Below, in pieces: positions 35,520-43,992 of a stretch of DNA of 64,000 bases. Every line of letters begins with the position of its first letter. The stretch's first letter is position 1. The position numbers and the translations under genes were made by a program. Origin of the DNA: Phosphoribacter sp037046615 (GTDB taxonomy: Bacteria; Actinomycetota; Actinomycetes; Actinomycetales; Dermatophilaceae); contig JBAOHD010000008.1 of the NCBI GenBank assembly GCA_037046615.1, forward strand, positions 62,001-126,000, read 5' to 3'. Under the pieces are notes generated by a model. The model did not search any database and was not told the DNA's origin. It saw only the letters and a list, made by a program, of their open reading frames with translations.

Positions 35520-37265
35520 ATGCATCACCCCCAAACCCCTTCCGGTATGCCCTTCGGCAAGTACGTGCCGTTCCACGAGCAGTTGACGATCGACCTGCCT
35601 GACCGCACGTGGCCGACCAAGACGATCACCACCGCACCCCGGTGGGCTGCGGTCGACCTGCGCGACGGCAATCAGGCGCTCATCGACCCGATGAACTCCG
35701 AGCGCAAGAAGCGGATGTTCGACCTGCTCGTGCGGATGGGCTACAAGGAGATCGAGGTCGGCTTCCCGAGCGCGAGCGACACCGACTTCACGTTCTGCCG
35801 CGAGCTCATCGAGGGCGGCCACATCCCCGACGACGTGACGATCCAGGTGCTGACCCAGTGCCGCGACCACCTCATCGAGCGCACCTTCGACGCGATCCGG
35901 GGTGCCAAGCAGGCGATCGTCCACTTCTACAACTCGACGTCCGTGCTCCAGCGGCGGGTCGTCTTCGGCCTCGACCAGGACGGCATCATCGATATCGCCC
36001 TGCAAGGTGCGCGCCTGTGCCGCAAGCTCGAGGAGACGATCCCCGAGACGGACGTCTACTACGAGTACTCACCCGAGTCCTACACCGGCACCGAGCTGGA
36101 GTTCGCGGCCCGAGTGTGCAACGCGGTCATCGAGGTCATCGATCCGACCCCCGACCACAAGATGATCATCAACCTGCCGGCAACGGTCGAGATGATCACC
36201 CCCAACGTCTATGCCGACTCGATCGAGTGGATGTGTCGTCACCTCGACCGACGCGACTCCATCCTCGTGAGCCTGCACCCCCACAACGACCGGGGCACCG
36301 GCGTCGCCGCTGCGGAGCTCGGCTACCTCGCCGGCGCGGACCGCATCGAAGGCTGCCTCTTCGGCAACGGAGAGCGCACGGGCAACGTCGACTTGGTCAC
36401 CCTCGGGATGAACCTCTTCTCCCAGGGCATCGACCCGCAGATCGATTTCTCCAATATCGATGAGATCCGCCGCACCGTCGAGCACTGCAACCAGCTGCCC
36501 GTCCACGAGCGGCACCCCTATGGCGGCGACCTCGTCTTCACGGCCTTCTCCGGCTCCCACCAGGACGCCATCAAGAAGGGCTTCGAGTGGATGGAGAAAG
36601 ACGCCGCGGAAGCTGGGACCGACATCAACGGCATCCCGTGGGCGGTCCCGTATCTGCCGATCGACCCACACGACCTCGGCCGCTCCTACGAGGCCGTGGT
36701 GCGCGTCAACAGCCAGTCCGGCAAGGGCGGCGTCGCCTACATCATGAAGTCCGAGCGGGGCATGGACCTGCCGCGGCGCCTGCAGATCGAGTTCTCCGGC
36801 GTGGTGCAACGGGACGCCGACCAGGACGGCGGCGAGGTCACCCCGACCGAGCTGTGGCACAAGTTCGAAGACGAATACCTCCCGACGCCCGATCACCCGT
36901 GGGGCCGGTTCCGGCTTGCGACGGCGCGGATCGAGGCCGAGGAGGACGGCGACACGACCCTTATCGCCGGGGTGCGGGACCGGACGGCCTCGGCCACCGA
37001 GGTCACGACCCTCGAAGGCCACGGCAACGGTCCGATCGCGGCGTTCTGCTCCGTGCTCGGGCAGCTCGGGATCGACGTGCGCGTCCTCGACTACGCCGAG
37101 CACGCGATGTCCTCGGGTGGGGACGCCAAGGCGGCGGCCTACGTCGAGTGCGCCGTCGGGGAGCGCGTGCTGTGGGGAGTCGGGATCGACTCGTCGATCG
37201 TGACCGCGTCGCTCAAGGCCATCGTCTCGGCCGTCAACCGGGCGCTGCGCGACACCGAGCACTGA
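35520..37265 (+). CDS. leuA: 2-isopropylmalate synthase
   Basis: LeuA condenses acetyl-CoA and 2-oxoisovalerate, the first committed step of leucine synthesis. The 581-residue frame is intact. The active-site motif LRDGNQAL follows the N-terminal WAAVD strand, the metal-ligand histidines are in SLHPHNDRGTG, and there is GCLFGNGERTGNVDLVTL. The C-terminal regulatory domain (from about residue 440) is present, as in the leucine-inhibited actinobacterial form. ATG 35520 follows a Leu-rich leader, suggesting attenuation by leucyl-tRNA. Confidence 0.96.
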   Translation: MHHPQTPSGMPFGKYVPFHEQLTIDLPDRTWPTKTITTAPRWAAVDLRDGNQALIDPMNSERKKRMFDLLVRMGYKEIEVGFPSASDTDFTFCRELIEGGHIPDDVTIQVLTQCRDHLIERTFDAIRGAKQAIVHFYNSTSVLQRRVVFGLDQDGIIDIALQGARLCRKLEETIPETDVYYEYSPESYTGTELEFAARVCNAVIEVIDPTPDHKMIINLPATVEMITPNVYADSIEWMCRHLDRRDSILVSLHPHNDRGTGVAAAELGYLAGADRIEGCLFGNGERTGNVDLVTLGMNLFSQGIDPQIDFSNIDEIRRTVEHCNQLPVHERHPYGGDLVFTAFSGSHQDAIKKGFEWMEKDAAEAGTDINGIPWAVPYLPIDPHDLGRSYEAVVRVNSQSGKGGVAYIMKSERGMDLPRRLQIEFSGVVQRDADQDGGEVTPTELWHKFEDEYLPTPDHPWGRFRLATARIEAEEDGDTTLIAGVRDRTASATEVTTLEGHGNGPIAAFCSVLGQLGIDVRVLDYAEHAMSSGGDAKAAAYVECAVGERVLWGVGIDSSIVTASLKAIVSAVNRALRDTEH

Positions 37266-37283
37266 TCTGTCCGGTCAGCACGC

Positions 37284-37916
37284 CTAACGCACGCCGCGAG
37301 TCCGGAACTGGATCGAAATCCGCGGGCCGACGGGCTTGGCAGTTTTGGGGATGGCGTGCTCCCAGGTGCGCTGGCAGGACCCGCCCATCACCGCGAGATC
37401 GCCATGCCCCAACGGCAGCCGGTATGCCGTGTGCCCACCGCCGCGCTTGCGCAGCGTGAGCGCCCGGGGTGACCCGAGTGACAGGATCGCGACCATCGTG
37501 TCGTGGGTCGCCCCGCGCCCAACGGTGTCGCCGTGCCAGGCGACACTGTCGCGGCCGTCCCGATAGAGGCAGCATCCGGCGCTGGTGAAGTCCTCGCCGA
37601 GCTCCTCGCGGTAATGGGCGCTCAATCGGTCGCGGGCCTCCGTGAGCAGGGGGACGGGGAGTGGCTCTCCGGTGCCGTAGTGCTTCGTGAGGCGCGGGAC
37701 GTCGACGACGTTGTCCCACATGACGCGTCGCTCGGCGTGCCAGGGGACGGCGGCCCGGACGAGTGCGAAGGCGCTGTCTGCACCGGCAAGCCAACCTGGG
37801 CGCACGTCGACCCAGGCGCCGAAGCCGAGGGTGATCCGCTCAAGGCCGTCGGCGATCTCCCCGAACGAGGGGACCTCGTCGAGGTCGAGCAGCGAACCCT
37901 GCCACGCGAGAGACAT
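37284..37916 (-). CDS. alkB: Alkylated DNA repair dioxygenase AlkB
   Basis: A Fe(II)/2-oxoglutarate dioxygenase that removes methyl groups from 1-methyladenine and 3-methylcytosine. The iron ligands are in WHGDTVG (HxD) and a downstream His in RTWEHAIPK, and the 2-oxoglutarate arginines are in RISIQFRTRG. The length is 210 residues, normal. ATG 37916 is the start. It is convergent with leuA and divergent from recO. Frame intact. Confidence 0.92.
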   Translation of the reverse strand: MSLAWQGSLLDLDEVPSFGEIADGLERITLGFGAWVDVRPGWLAGADSAFALVRAAVPWHAERRVMWDNVVDVPRLTKHYGTGEPLPVPLLTEARDRLSAHYREELGEDFTSAGCCLYRDGRDSVAWHGDTVGRGATHDTMVAILSLGSPRALTLRKRGGGHTAYRLPLGHGDLAVMGGSCQRTWEHAIPKTAKPVGPRISIQFRTRGVR

Positions 37917-37983
37917 GACACGAGCATATCGGAACTGTGTTCTAATCTGGGGCGATGTCGGGTCGGCGAGGCACAATGGCCGG

Positions 37984-38718
37984 GTGCCGCTCTACCGTGA
38001 CGAGGCGGTCGTCCTGCGCACCCACAAGCTGGGGGAGGCCGACCGGATCATCACGGCGCTCACCCGCACGCGCGGCAAAATCCGCACGGTCGCCAAAGGC
38101 GTGCGTCGCACGAGCTCCCGCTTCGGGTCGCGGCTCGAGCCCTTCATGGTCGTCGACCTGCAGTGTTATGAAGGACGCAACCTGGATACCGTCACGCAAG
38201 CGGTGACGCTCGCTCCTCACGGAGATGCGATCTGCCGGGACTACGCGGCATACACCGCAGCGACGGCCGTGGTGGAGACGTGCGACCGGCTCACCGAAGA
38301 AGCGTTGCCCGCGACCCAGCAGTACCTCCTCGTGGCCGGGGCGATGGCGGCGCTCGCGGCGCGGGAGCATGACCCGGGTCTCGTCCTCGACGCTTACCTC
38401 CTACGTGCCCTGTCGGTCGCGGGGTGGGCGCCGAGCTTCGGCGATTGCGCCAAGTGCGGGGCGCCAGGTCCGCATCGCGCCTTCAATATCGCTGCCGGTG
38501 GGGCGGTGTGTCTCGTATGCCGTCCGCCCGGCTTTGCCGCTCCCTCACCCGAGACCGTCGCCCTCCTCGTCGCTCTGCTTACCGGCGATTGGGCCCAGGC
38601 AGACGCATCCCAGCCGGTGCATCAACGAGAGGGCAGCGGACTGGTCGCGGCGTTCCTCCAGTGGCACCTCGAACGTGGAGTGCGCAGCCTCCCGCACGTC
38701 GAGCGCGCTCCCTGGTAG
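37984..38718 (+). CDS. recO: DNA repair protein RecO
   Basis: RecO loads RecA through RecR at gaps. The N-terminal OB fold opens LYRDEAVVLRTHKLGEADRIIT, and the zinc module has CAKCGAP and a later CLVC pair, typical of actinobacterial RecO. GTG 37984 gives 244 residues, a normal length. A 63-bp palindromic repeat follows 29 nt after its stop. Confidence 0.93.
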   Translation: MPLYRDEAVVLRTHKLGEADRIITALTRTRGKIRTVAKGVRRTSSRFGSRLEPFMVVDLQCYEGRNLDTVTQAVTLAPHGDAICRDYAAYTAATAVVETCDRLTEEALPATQQYLLVAGAMAALAAREHDPGLVLDAYLLRALSVAGWAPSFGDCAKCGAPGPHRAFNIAAGGAVCLVCRPPGFAAPSPETVALLVALLTGDWAQADASQPVHQREGSGLVAAFLQWHLERGVRSLPHVERAPW

Positions 38719-38747
38719 GCCCTGTTGGGCCCGGAATTCACGTCATG

Positions 38748-38810
38748 GCGCGTGGGGTGTCACCAGTGGTTGTCTCCCGCCCCGGGAAGCGACCACGTCT
38801 GACATCTCGC
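38748..38810 (+). repeat. Hairpin-forming intergenic repeat, copy 1
   Basis: About 63 bp, with a near-matching copy at 39777-39837. The two share blocks such as gtgtcaccagtggt, cccggga/cccgggt and gcgaccac-tctgaca, about 85% identical overall. Each copy is internally palindromic (TGTCA ... TGACA, TGGT ... ACCA, TCCCG ... CGGGA). Copy 1 sits between the convergent ends of recO and the DUF559-like gene, so it may end transcription from both sides. Confidence 0.75.
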
Positions 38811-38811
38811 C

Positions 38812-39711
38812 TCAGGCGGCATCGCGAAGCAACGAGCGCAGCAGCCCGATGAGGACCTCGCGCGAGGGTGGATGGACGATGTCGCGCGACCCGAACTCCA
38901 CGACGCGCCACCCGTGGGACTCAGCCAGATGTCGTCGACCGAAGCCGACCTGCCATGCCCGGCGGTCGGTCCGATGGTGGTCGCCCTGGTATTCGCCGAT
39001 CACCCGCTGGCGACGCCACAGGAAGTCAGCCCTCAGGAGCCATCCGCCGTGTCGGTCGAAGACGTCTGCATTGAGGTGGGGTTCGGGCAGCCCGGTGCGG
39101 TGAAACACCACCCTGCTCAGCGTCTCCATCCGAGACGCGCTGCCCGGTCGGATCAGGGTCAGAGCTTCCGCGAGGCGACGTGTGCCGCGAGCCCCAGCAC
39201 GCACGGCAACGGTGCGCCGCAACTCGTCGAGCGGCAGGCTGCGCCCCAGGAGGAAGTCGCCGACGACGACGAGGTCATCGAGCGGCAGGTGCGAGCCGAG
39301 ATCGGCCCAGGTATCCGCGGGCGCGACCACGGGCAACCCGGCGATCGTGACGACCCGGCGCGACTCGAGCCCGCGGTGTCCGATGACTCCTGCGCGGCGA
39401 GGGATGGAGAGCGTCGTGGGTCGCATCAGGTGGATGAGGGACCCCGGCTGCCACGGGCCGGACATCGGCCAGCCCAGCAGGTATGCCGCGCTCCCGTGCG
39501 ACAGGGCGAAGGGGTGGCCGGTGGCCGCAGCCATGGCCCGTGCAGCGGTCAGCACCGTGACGGGCGGGTCGACGGACCACACGCCACGGGTCGGCCGATG
39601 GAGCGAGGCGTGACGCAACTGGCCCCGCGTCAGTCCGAGCTCGCGTGCCTGCGCGACCGTGAAGGCACCGGTCGCCAACGCCGCAGGGAGAGGCGATCGC
39701 GAGCGCGGCAT
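38812..39711 (-). CDS. DUF559/Vsr-like endonuclease-fold protein with AbiEi-like N-terminus
   Basis: The N-terminal ~60 residues (FTVAQARELGLTRGQLRHASLHRPTRGVWSV) form the winged-helix type head of AbiEi-like and related actinobacterial proteins. The C-terminal part (LRADFLWRRQRVIGEYQGDHHR ... RRHLAESHGWRVVEF) has the D-x(n)-E-x-Q pattern of the DUF559/Vsr restriction-endonuclease fold. The function is unknown; such genes are common and variable in actinobacterial genomes. The gene is bracketed by two copies of a palindromic repeat. ATG 39711 lies in a GGCATAC motif. Frame intact. Confidence 0.7.
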   Translation of the reverse strand: MPRSRSPLPAALATGAFTVAQARELGLTRGQLRHASLHRPTRGVWSVDPPVTVLTAARAMAAATGHPFALSHGSAAYLLGWPMSGPWQPGSLIHLMRPTTLSIPRRAGVIGHRGLESRRVVTIAGLPVVAPADTWADLGSHLPLDDLVVVGDFLLGRSLPLDELRRTVAVRAGARGTRRLAEALTLIRPGSASRMETLSRVVFHRTGLPEPHLNADVFDRHGGWLLRADFLWRRQRVIGEYQGDHHRTDRRAWQVGFGRRHLAESHGWRVVEFGSRDIVHPPSREVLIGLLRSLLRDAA

Positions 39712-39776
39712 ACAGCAATGGTGAGTGCTGGAGCACTCTGGCGAGGTGGACTATCCACAGGAGCCGCCGCCTGGGT

Positions 39777-39837
39777 GCGCGAGGTGTCACCAGTGGTCGC
39801 TTCCCGGCCCGGGTGGCGACCACATCTGACACCTCGC
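39777..39837 (+). repeat. Hairpin-forming intergenic repeat, copy 2
   Basis: The second copy of the palindromic element, 61 bp, upstream of the DUF559-like gene (between its start and uppS). The aggtgtca and tgacacct arms pair at the ends, and agtggtcgc pairs with gcgaccac inside. A separate small hairpin (gagtgc-tgga-gcactc, 39723-39738) lies nearby. Confidence 0.75.
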
Positions 39838-39892
39838 GGGGGGCGTGGCGGGCGACGGCACGCTGGAGCAGACGGCGCGCGGCTCTAGGGTG

Positions 39893-40731
39893 GTGAGCGT
39901 GACGGAATACCAGCGGCCCTTCGCGCATCCCTCCGGGGCCCAGCCGCCGGCGATCCCCCGTGACGTCCTCCCCACACACGTCGCGATCGTCATGGACGGC
40001 AACGGCCGCTGGGCCAACCACCGTGGACTGCCCCGGACCAAGGGCCACGAAGCCGGCGAGGCGGCGCTGCTCGACGTCGTCGCCGGCGCGATCGAGGTCG
40101 GCGTCACCCATCTGTCCGCCTATGCCTTCTCGACCGAAAACTGGCGCCGATCGCCCGACGAGGTGCGCTTCCTCATGGGCTTCAACCGCGACGTCATCCG
40201 TCGCCGCCGAGACCAGCTCCACGAGTGGGGCGTGCGGATGCGCTGGGTCGGGCGCCGGCCCACGCCTCTGGCGCTCGGTCATCTCCGAGCTCGAGGCCGC
40301 CCAGGACCTCACCCAGCACAACACGGGCCTCACGCTCTACTTCTGCGTCAACTACGGCGGCCGGGCCGAGATCGCCGATGCCGTCCAGCGGATCGCCGCG
40401 GACGCCCGTGACGGCCGCCTCAAACCGTCGTCGATCGACGAACGCACCATCGCCCGCTACCTCCAGGAGCCGACGATGCCCGATGTCGACCTCTTCGTCC
40501 GGTCGTCGGGGGAGCAGCGCACGTCCAACTTCCTGCTGTGGCAGTCCGCCTATGCCGAGATGGTCTTCCTCGACACGTTGTGGCCCGACTTCGACCGCCG
40601 TCGACCTGTGGTCGGCGATCGAGCAGTATGCCGGCCGCGACCGTCGCTACGGCGGGGCGATCGATCAGGCGACGATCGGTGGCCAGGATGCGTGTGCGGG
40701 TGTCGACTCGACGGCCGACGACCACGCCTGA
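39893..40731 (+). CDS. uppS: Isoprenyl transferase (undecaprenyl diphosphate synthase) (two +1 frameshifts)
   Basis: A cis-prenyltransferase that makes the C50/C55 lipid carrier for cell-wall synthesis. The signature HVAIVMDGNGRWANHRGLPRTKGHEAG, STENWRRSPDEVRFLM, and the later DLFVRSSGEQRTSNFLLWQSAYAE are intact across frames. One extra base near 40,262 and one near 40,605 break the frame. The joined protein is about 279 residues. GTG 39893 or GTG 39899 starts it. Its 3' end overlaps the convergent MocR gene by 67 bp. Being essential in most bacteria, it is unlikely to be truly broken. Confidence 0.9.
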
Positions 40732-42119
40732 GCCAGTCGCGCCACCGCCTCCCGGAGTCGATCAGGGGTGAGGGTGAAGGGCAGCCGCAGGCATGACTCG
40801 AGGCCGCCGCCGACCGCGAACCGGCCGCCGGCGGCCAGATGCAGACCGAGCGGAGCAGCCGCGCGGCACGAGGCCGGACGCGACCGGCCGGGGCAGCTCA
40901 CACCAGAGGTTGACCCCACCGGCCGGCACCGTAAACTGCCAGTCGGGCAGGGCTCGCCTCGAGGGCGTCGGCCAGCGCGGCGCGCTGGCTGCGCAGGGTG
41001 ACCCGCCGCTCCTCGATGATCGCCGCGCGCGCCGCGAACAGCTCCGCGGTCACGAGTTGTTCGAGGATCGGCGTGCCGAGGTCGACACAGTGGCGGGCGT
41101 AGAGCACGCGCTCACGCAGCGCCGGGTCGGGCGGGAGCCGGAGCCAGCCCACCCGGACCCCACCCCAGAAGGCCTTGCTCGTGCTGCCGATCGTCACGAC
41201 GCGGTCACCGAAGGCTGCCATCGGGGCAGGCATCTGCGCCGACGTGAGATCGAGTGGCAGGTCGGCGAACGTCTCGTCGACCACGAGGGTCGTCCCGGCG
41301 CGGTCGGCCGCAGCGACCATCGCCGCCCTCGTCGCAGCCGGCATGAGGGCGCCGGTCGGATTGTGGAAATCGGGGATGAGATAGGCCAGGGGAGCGCTCG
41401 TCCGGCGCATCGTCGCCGCGACGCTGTCCACCTCCCACCCGCCCGCCCCCAGCGGGACCCCCGTCGGGCGCAGGCGCGCTCCCGTCAGGGTATGGATCGC
41501 GTTGGCGTAGGTCGGCGTCTCCATGACGACGCGCTGCCCGGGTCGACCAAGAGCGTGGGCGACCGCCGCGAGCGCGGTATTCGCTCCGGTCGTGACGATG
41601 ATCTGGTCGGGGGTCGTCGGCAGGCCGCGACCGGCAAACCAGTCGGCGATGGCGGCGCGGGTCTGCGGCAGTCCGACCGGGTCGTAACCCGGCACCGTGA
41701 GATAGCGCGGGAGCGCCGCGAGGGCTCGCTCGTAGGCCTGCATCGTGCCAGTGCTTGCCGGGAGGGCGGCATACGTGAGGTCGATCGTGTGGGCGGGGGT
41801 GCGTCGGGCGATGAGCGGCCCGTGCGAGGGCAAGGCCCCTCCGGGCAAGGCGGCGACCGACCCCGATCCGCGGCGTGAGATGAGATAGCCCGCCGTCGCG
41901 GAGCACGGCATACGCGCGGGTGACGGTCGTGCGGCTCACGTCCACCGCCGCGGTGAGGTCACGTTCGCTAGGGACCCGGGTGCCGGCGGGGATGCGGCCG
42001 TCGGCGATGAGGTGGCGCAGGCGATCAGCCAGGAGCCGGTATGCCGGTCCGTCGCCGACGAGTGGGTCCGAGCCGAGGAGGGCGGTGAGGCCGCCGGCGG
42101 TGATGGTTGCATCGGGCAT
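40665..42119 (-). CDS. MocR/PdxR-type regulator: GntR HTH fused to aminotransferase (three +1 frameshifts)
   Basis: An N-terminal GntR winged helix (ADGRIPAGTRVPSERDLTAAVDVSRTTVTRAYAVLRDGG) is followed by a fold-type I aminotransferase domain with YLIPDFHNPTGALM and the PLP-lysine region GSTSKAFWGGVRVGWLRLPP. MocR proteins regulate divergent neighbours using PLP. Single extra bases near 41,889, 40,955 and 40,862 disrupt the frame; all fragments rejoin into one protein of about 480 residues, ending LRLPFTLTPDRLREAVARL. It is divergent from a YczE-like membrane gene, as ycxD-yczE are in Bacillus. Confidence 0.82.
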
Positions 42120-42171
42120 GGGACCAGTGGATCAGAAGTGGCTATCGATTTCCAGACCAGTCTGCGTCACG
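42120..42171 (+). promoter_or_regulatory. Putative MocR operator with direct repeats
   Basis: The short divergent region has AGTGGATC, AGA and AGTGGCTATC as a direct repeat about 11 bp apart, and a second pair of ACCAG elements. MocR proteins are known to bind direct repeats in such divergent intergenic regions. No footprint evidence exists here. Confidence 0.35.
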
Positions 42172-42870
42172 ATGGATCTCATGCGCCGCCGTCACGTGCC
42201 CCTGGCCAATCTCAGCCCTCGGGCGCAGCTGTCCGCGGGCCGGACGGGGCATCGGGTGACCCAACTCTTGCTCGGCTTGGTGCTCTACGGCGTGTCGATG
42301 GCGATGATGGTCCGCGCCGGGCTCGGCCTCAACCCCTGGGACGTCTTCCACGCCGGGCTCGCCGGCCGCGTCGGGTGGACGTTCGGACAGGTGACGATCG
42401 CGGTCGGCGCCCTCGTCTTGCTCCTGTGGATCCCGCTGCGGCAGTGGCCTGGGCTGGGCACGGTGTGCAATGTCTTCGTCATCGGTCTGGCCGTCGACGC
42501 CACCCTCGGCCTCCTCACGGCACCGGAGGGTCTGCCGGCGCGGGTGTCCATGCTCGGAGCCGGTGTCGTCCTCAACGGCCTCGCCGGGGGTCTCTACATC
42601 GGCAGCCAACTCGGCCCCGGCCCGCGTGATGGTCTCATGACCGGGCTCGCTGCCCGCACCGGCTGGTCGCTGCGCCTCGTGCGGACCGGCATCGAGGTGA
42701 CGGTGCTCGTCGTCGGCTGGCTGCTCGGCGGGACGGTCGGGCTTGGGACGGTCCTGTATGCCGTGTCGATCGGTCCGCTCGTGCACCTCTTCCTGCCGCT
42801 GTGCACGGTGCGTCTGCGCCGAGCTGCGCCGACCGATCGCGCCTCGAGCAGCGTGTCAGACCGTGTGTGA
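42172..42870 (+). CDS. YczE/YyaS/YitT-family membrane protein
   Basis: About 232 residues with five or more hydrophobic helices and the family loop GVSMAMMVRAGLGLNPWDVFHAGLA, then GSQLGPGPRDGLMTGLAARTGWSLRLVRTGIE. Members are integral membrane proteins of unknown transport role; in Bacillus yczE is controlled by a neighbouring MocR regulator. ATG 42172 starts it. Its 3' end overlaps the convergent ZIP gene by 15 nt. Frame intact. Confidence 0.82.
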   Translation: MDLMRRRHVPLANLSPRAQLSAGRTGHRVTQLLLGLVLYGVSMAMMVRAGLGLNPWDVFHAGLAGRVGWTFGQVTIAVGALVLLLWIPLRQWPGLGTVCNVFVIGLAVDATLGLLTAPEGLPARVSMLGAGVVLNGLAGGLYIGSQLGPGPRDGLMTGLAARTGWSLRLVRTGIEVTVLVVGWLLGGTVGLGTVLYAVSIGPLVHLFLPLCTVRLRRAAPTDRASSSVSDRV

Positions 42871-43590
42871 GAGCAGGAAGGCGAGGATGAAGCCGGCCAC
42901 GATGAGCAAGCCCACGAGCTTGCCGGCGTGCTCGGTGGCTTCGGGGACCATCGTGTCGCCGAGCATCGTGATGATCGCCCCGGCCGCGAAACACTGGACG
43001 AACGCCAACGCCTCGGGGGAGGCGGAGCCGAGGACGGCATACCCGAGGGCCGCGGCGATCGCGGACACGATCGCAACCCCGCCCCACAGTCCGAGGATGT
43101 AGCGGGTGCTGCGGTCGGCCGCCTTGAGTCCGGCTGACGCCGACATCGACTCGGGGACGTTGGAGAGGAAAACAGCGGCGACCATGGCGACGCCGACCTC
43201 ACCGCCGCCGAGCAGACTCGACCCGATGGCCGCGGATTCGGGGATGCCGTCCAAGAGCGCCCCCAGGACGAGCGCCATCGCACCGCCCTGGCTGGCGTGG
43301 ATCTGCGCGACGGGACTCTTGCGTCGGTGTCCGCCTCGGTTGTCGACGAGCCAGTCGCCGATGAAGAAGGTCAGGGCTCCGGCGACGAGCCCGAGGACGA
43401 CGGCCGTGGATCCACCGCCCTCGAATGCTTCCAAGGTGAGCTCGAAGGAGACGGCGCTGATGAGCACCCCGGCACCGAAGGCCATGACCAACCCGATGAC
43501 GCGGGTGGACGCGCGCGCGTAGATCCCGAGCAGGGCGCCGACGATGAGTGCCGCGCCACCGACAAATCCCCAGAAGGCCGCGGTCCACAT
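42856..43590 (-). CDS. ZIP-family metal transporter (ZupT-like)
   Basis: A 244-residue membrane protein with eight hydrophobic segments. The metal-binding helix pairs are visible: ALLDGIPESAAIGSSLLG (His replaced by Asp in part), AVFLSNVPESMSASAG, and AAGAIITMLGDTMVPEATEHAG. ZIP proteins bring Zn2+ and other divalent metals into the cytoplasm. Lying 22 nt after zur on the same strand, it fits zinc regulation. GTG or ATG start at 43590. Frame intact. Confidence 0.85.
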   Translation of the reverse strand: MWTAAFWGFVGGAALIVGALLGIYARASTRVIGLVMAFGAGVLISAVSFELTLEAFEGGGSTAVVLGLVAGALTFFIGDWLVDNRGGHRRKSPVAQIHASQGGAMALVLGALLDGIPESAAIGSSLLGGGEVGVAMVAAVFLSNVPESMSASAGLKAADRSTRYILGLWGGVAIVSAIAAALGYAVLGSASPEALAFVQCFAAGAIITMLGDTMVPEATEHAGKLVGLLIVAGFILAFLLSHTV

Positions 43591-43611
43591 GAGCGCGACT
43601 CTAGCGCCGGC

Positions 43612-43992
43612 TCAGCAGTCGGCGCAGACCCCGACGAGTTCGACGGTATGCCGCACGTCCCGGAAGGCATGATCAGCGGCCACCGTGGCTGCCCACGCCT
43701 CGACCGCCGGGCCGTCGACCTCCACGGTGCGCCCGCACTCGCGACACAGCAGATGGTGGTGATGGTCGGTCGAGCATGCGCGATACATCGCCTCGCCCTC
43801 GTCGGTGCGCAGGACGTCGATCTCGCCGGAGGCAGCGAGGGCAGCGAGGGTGCGGTAGACGGTGGCGAGGCCCACCGTCGCGCCGCCGGATCGCAGTCGT
43901 GTGTGCAGGACCTGGGCCGAGGTGAACTCCTCCGAACGCTGGAGGCCAGCGAGGACGGTCGCCTGCTGGCGGGTCAGCTTGCGGGCTGTCAT
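43612..43992 (-). CDS. zur: Fur-family zinc uptake regulator Zur
   Basis: A 126-residue Fur-family repressor. The HTH (SAQVLHTRLRSGGATVGLATVYRTLAALAASG) precedes the metal region TDHHHHLLCRECGRTVEV, and CADC lies at the C-terminus, giving the CxxC ... CxxC structural zinc site. The Zn context (znuA, znuB, znuC, ZIP) identifies it as Zur rather than Fur. ATG 43992 overlaps the znuB stop by 4 nt. A Zur-box-like palindrome lies upstream of znuA. Frame intact. Confidence 0.92.
   Translation of the reverse strand: MTARKLTRQQATVLAGLQRSEEFTSAQVLHTRLRSGGATVGLATVYRTLAALAASGEIDVLRTDEGEAMYRACSTDHHHHLLCRECGRTVEVDGPAVEAWAATVAADHAFRDVRHTVELVGVCADC

Noticed and set aside
38748..39837. CRISPR or insertion sequence
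   Set aside because: Only two palindromic copies with no spacers, no transposase and no target duplication seen.
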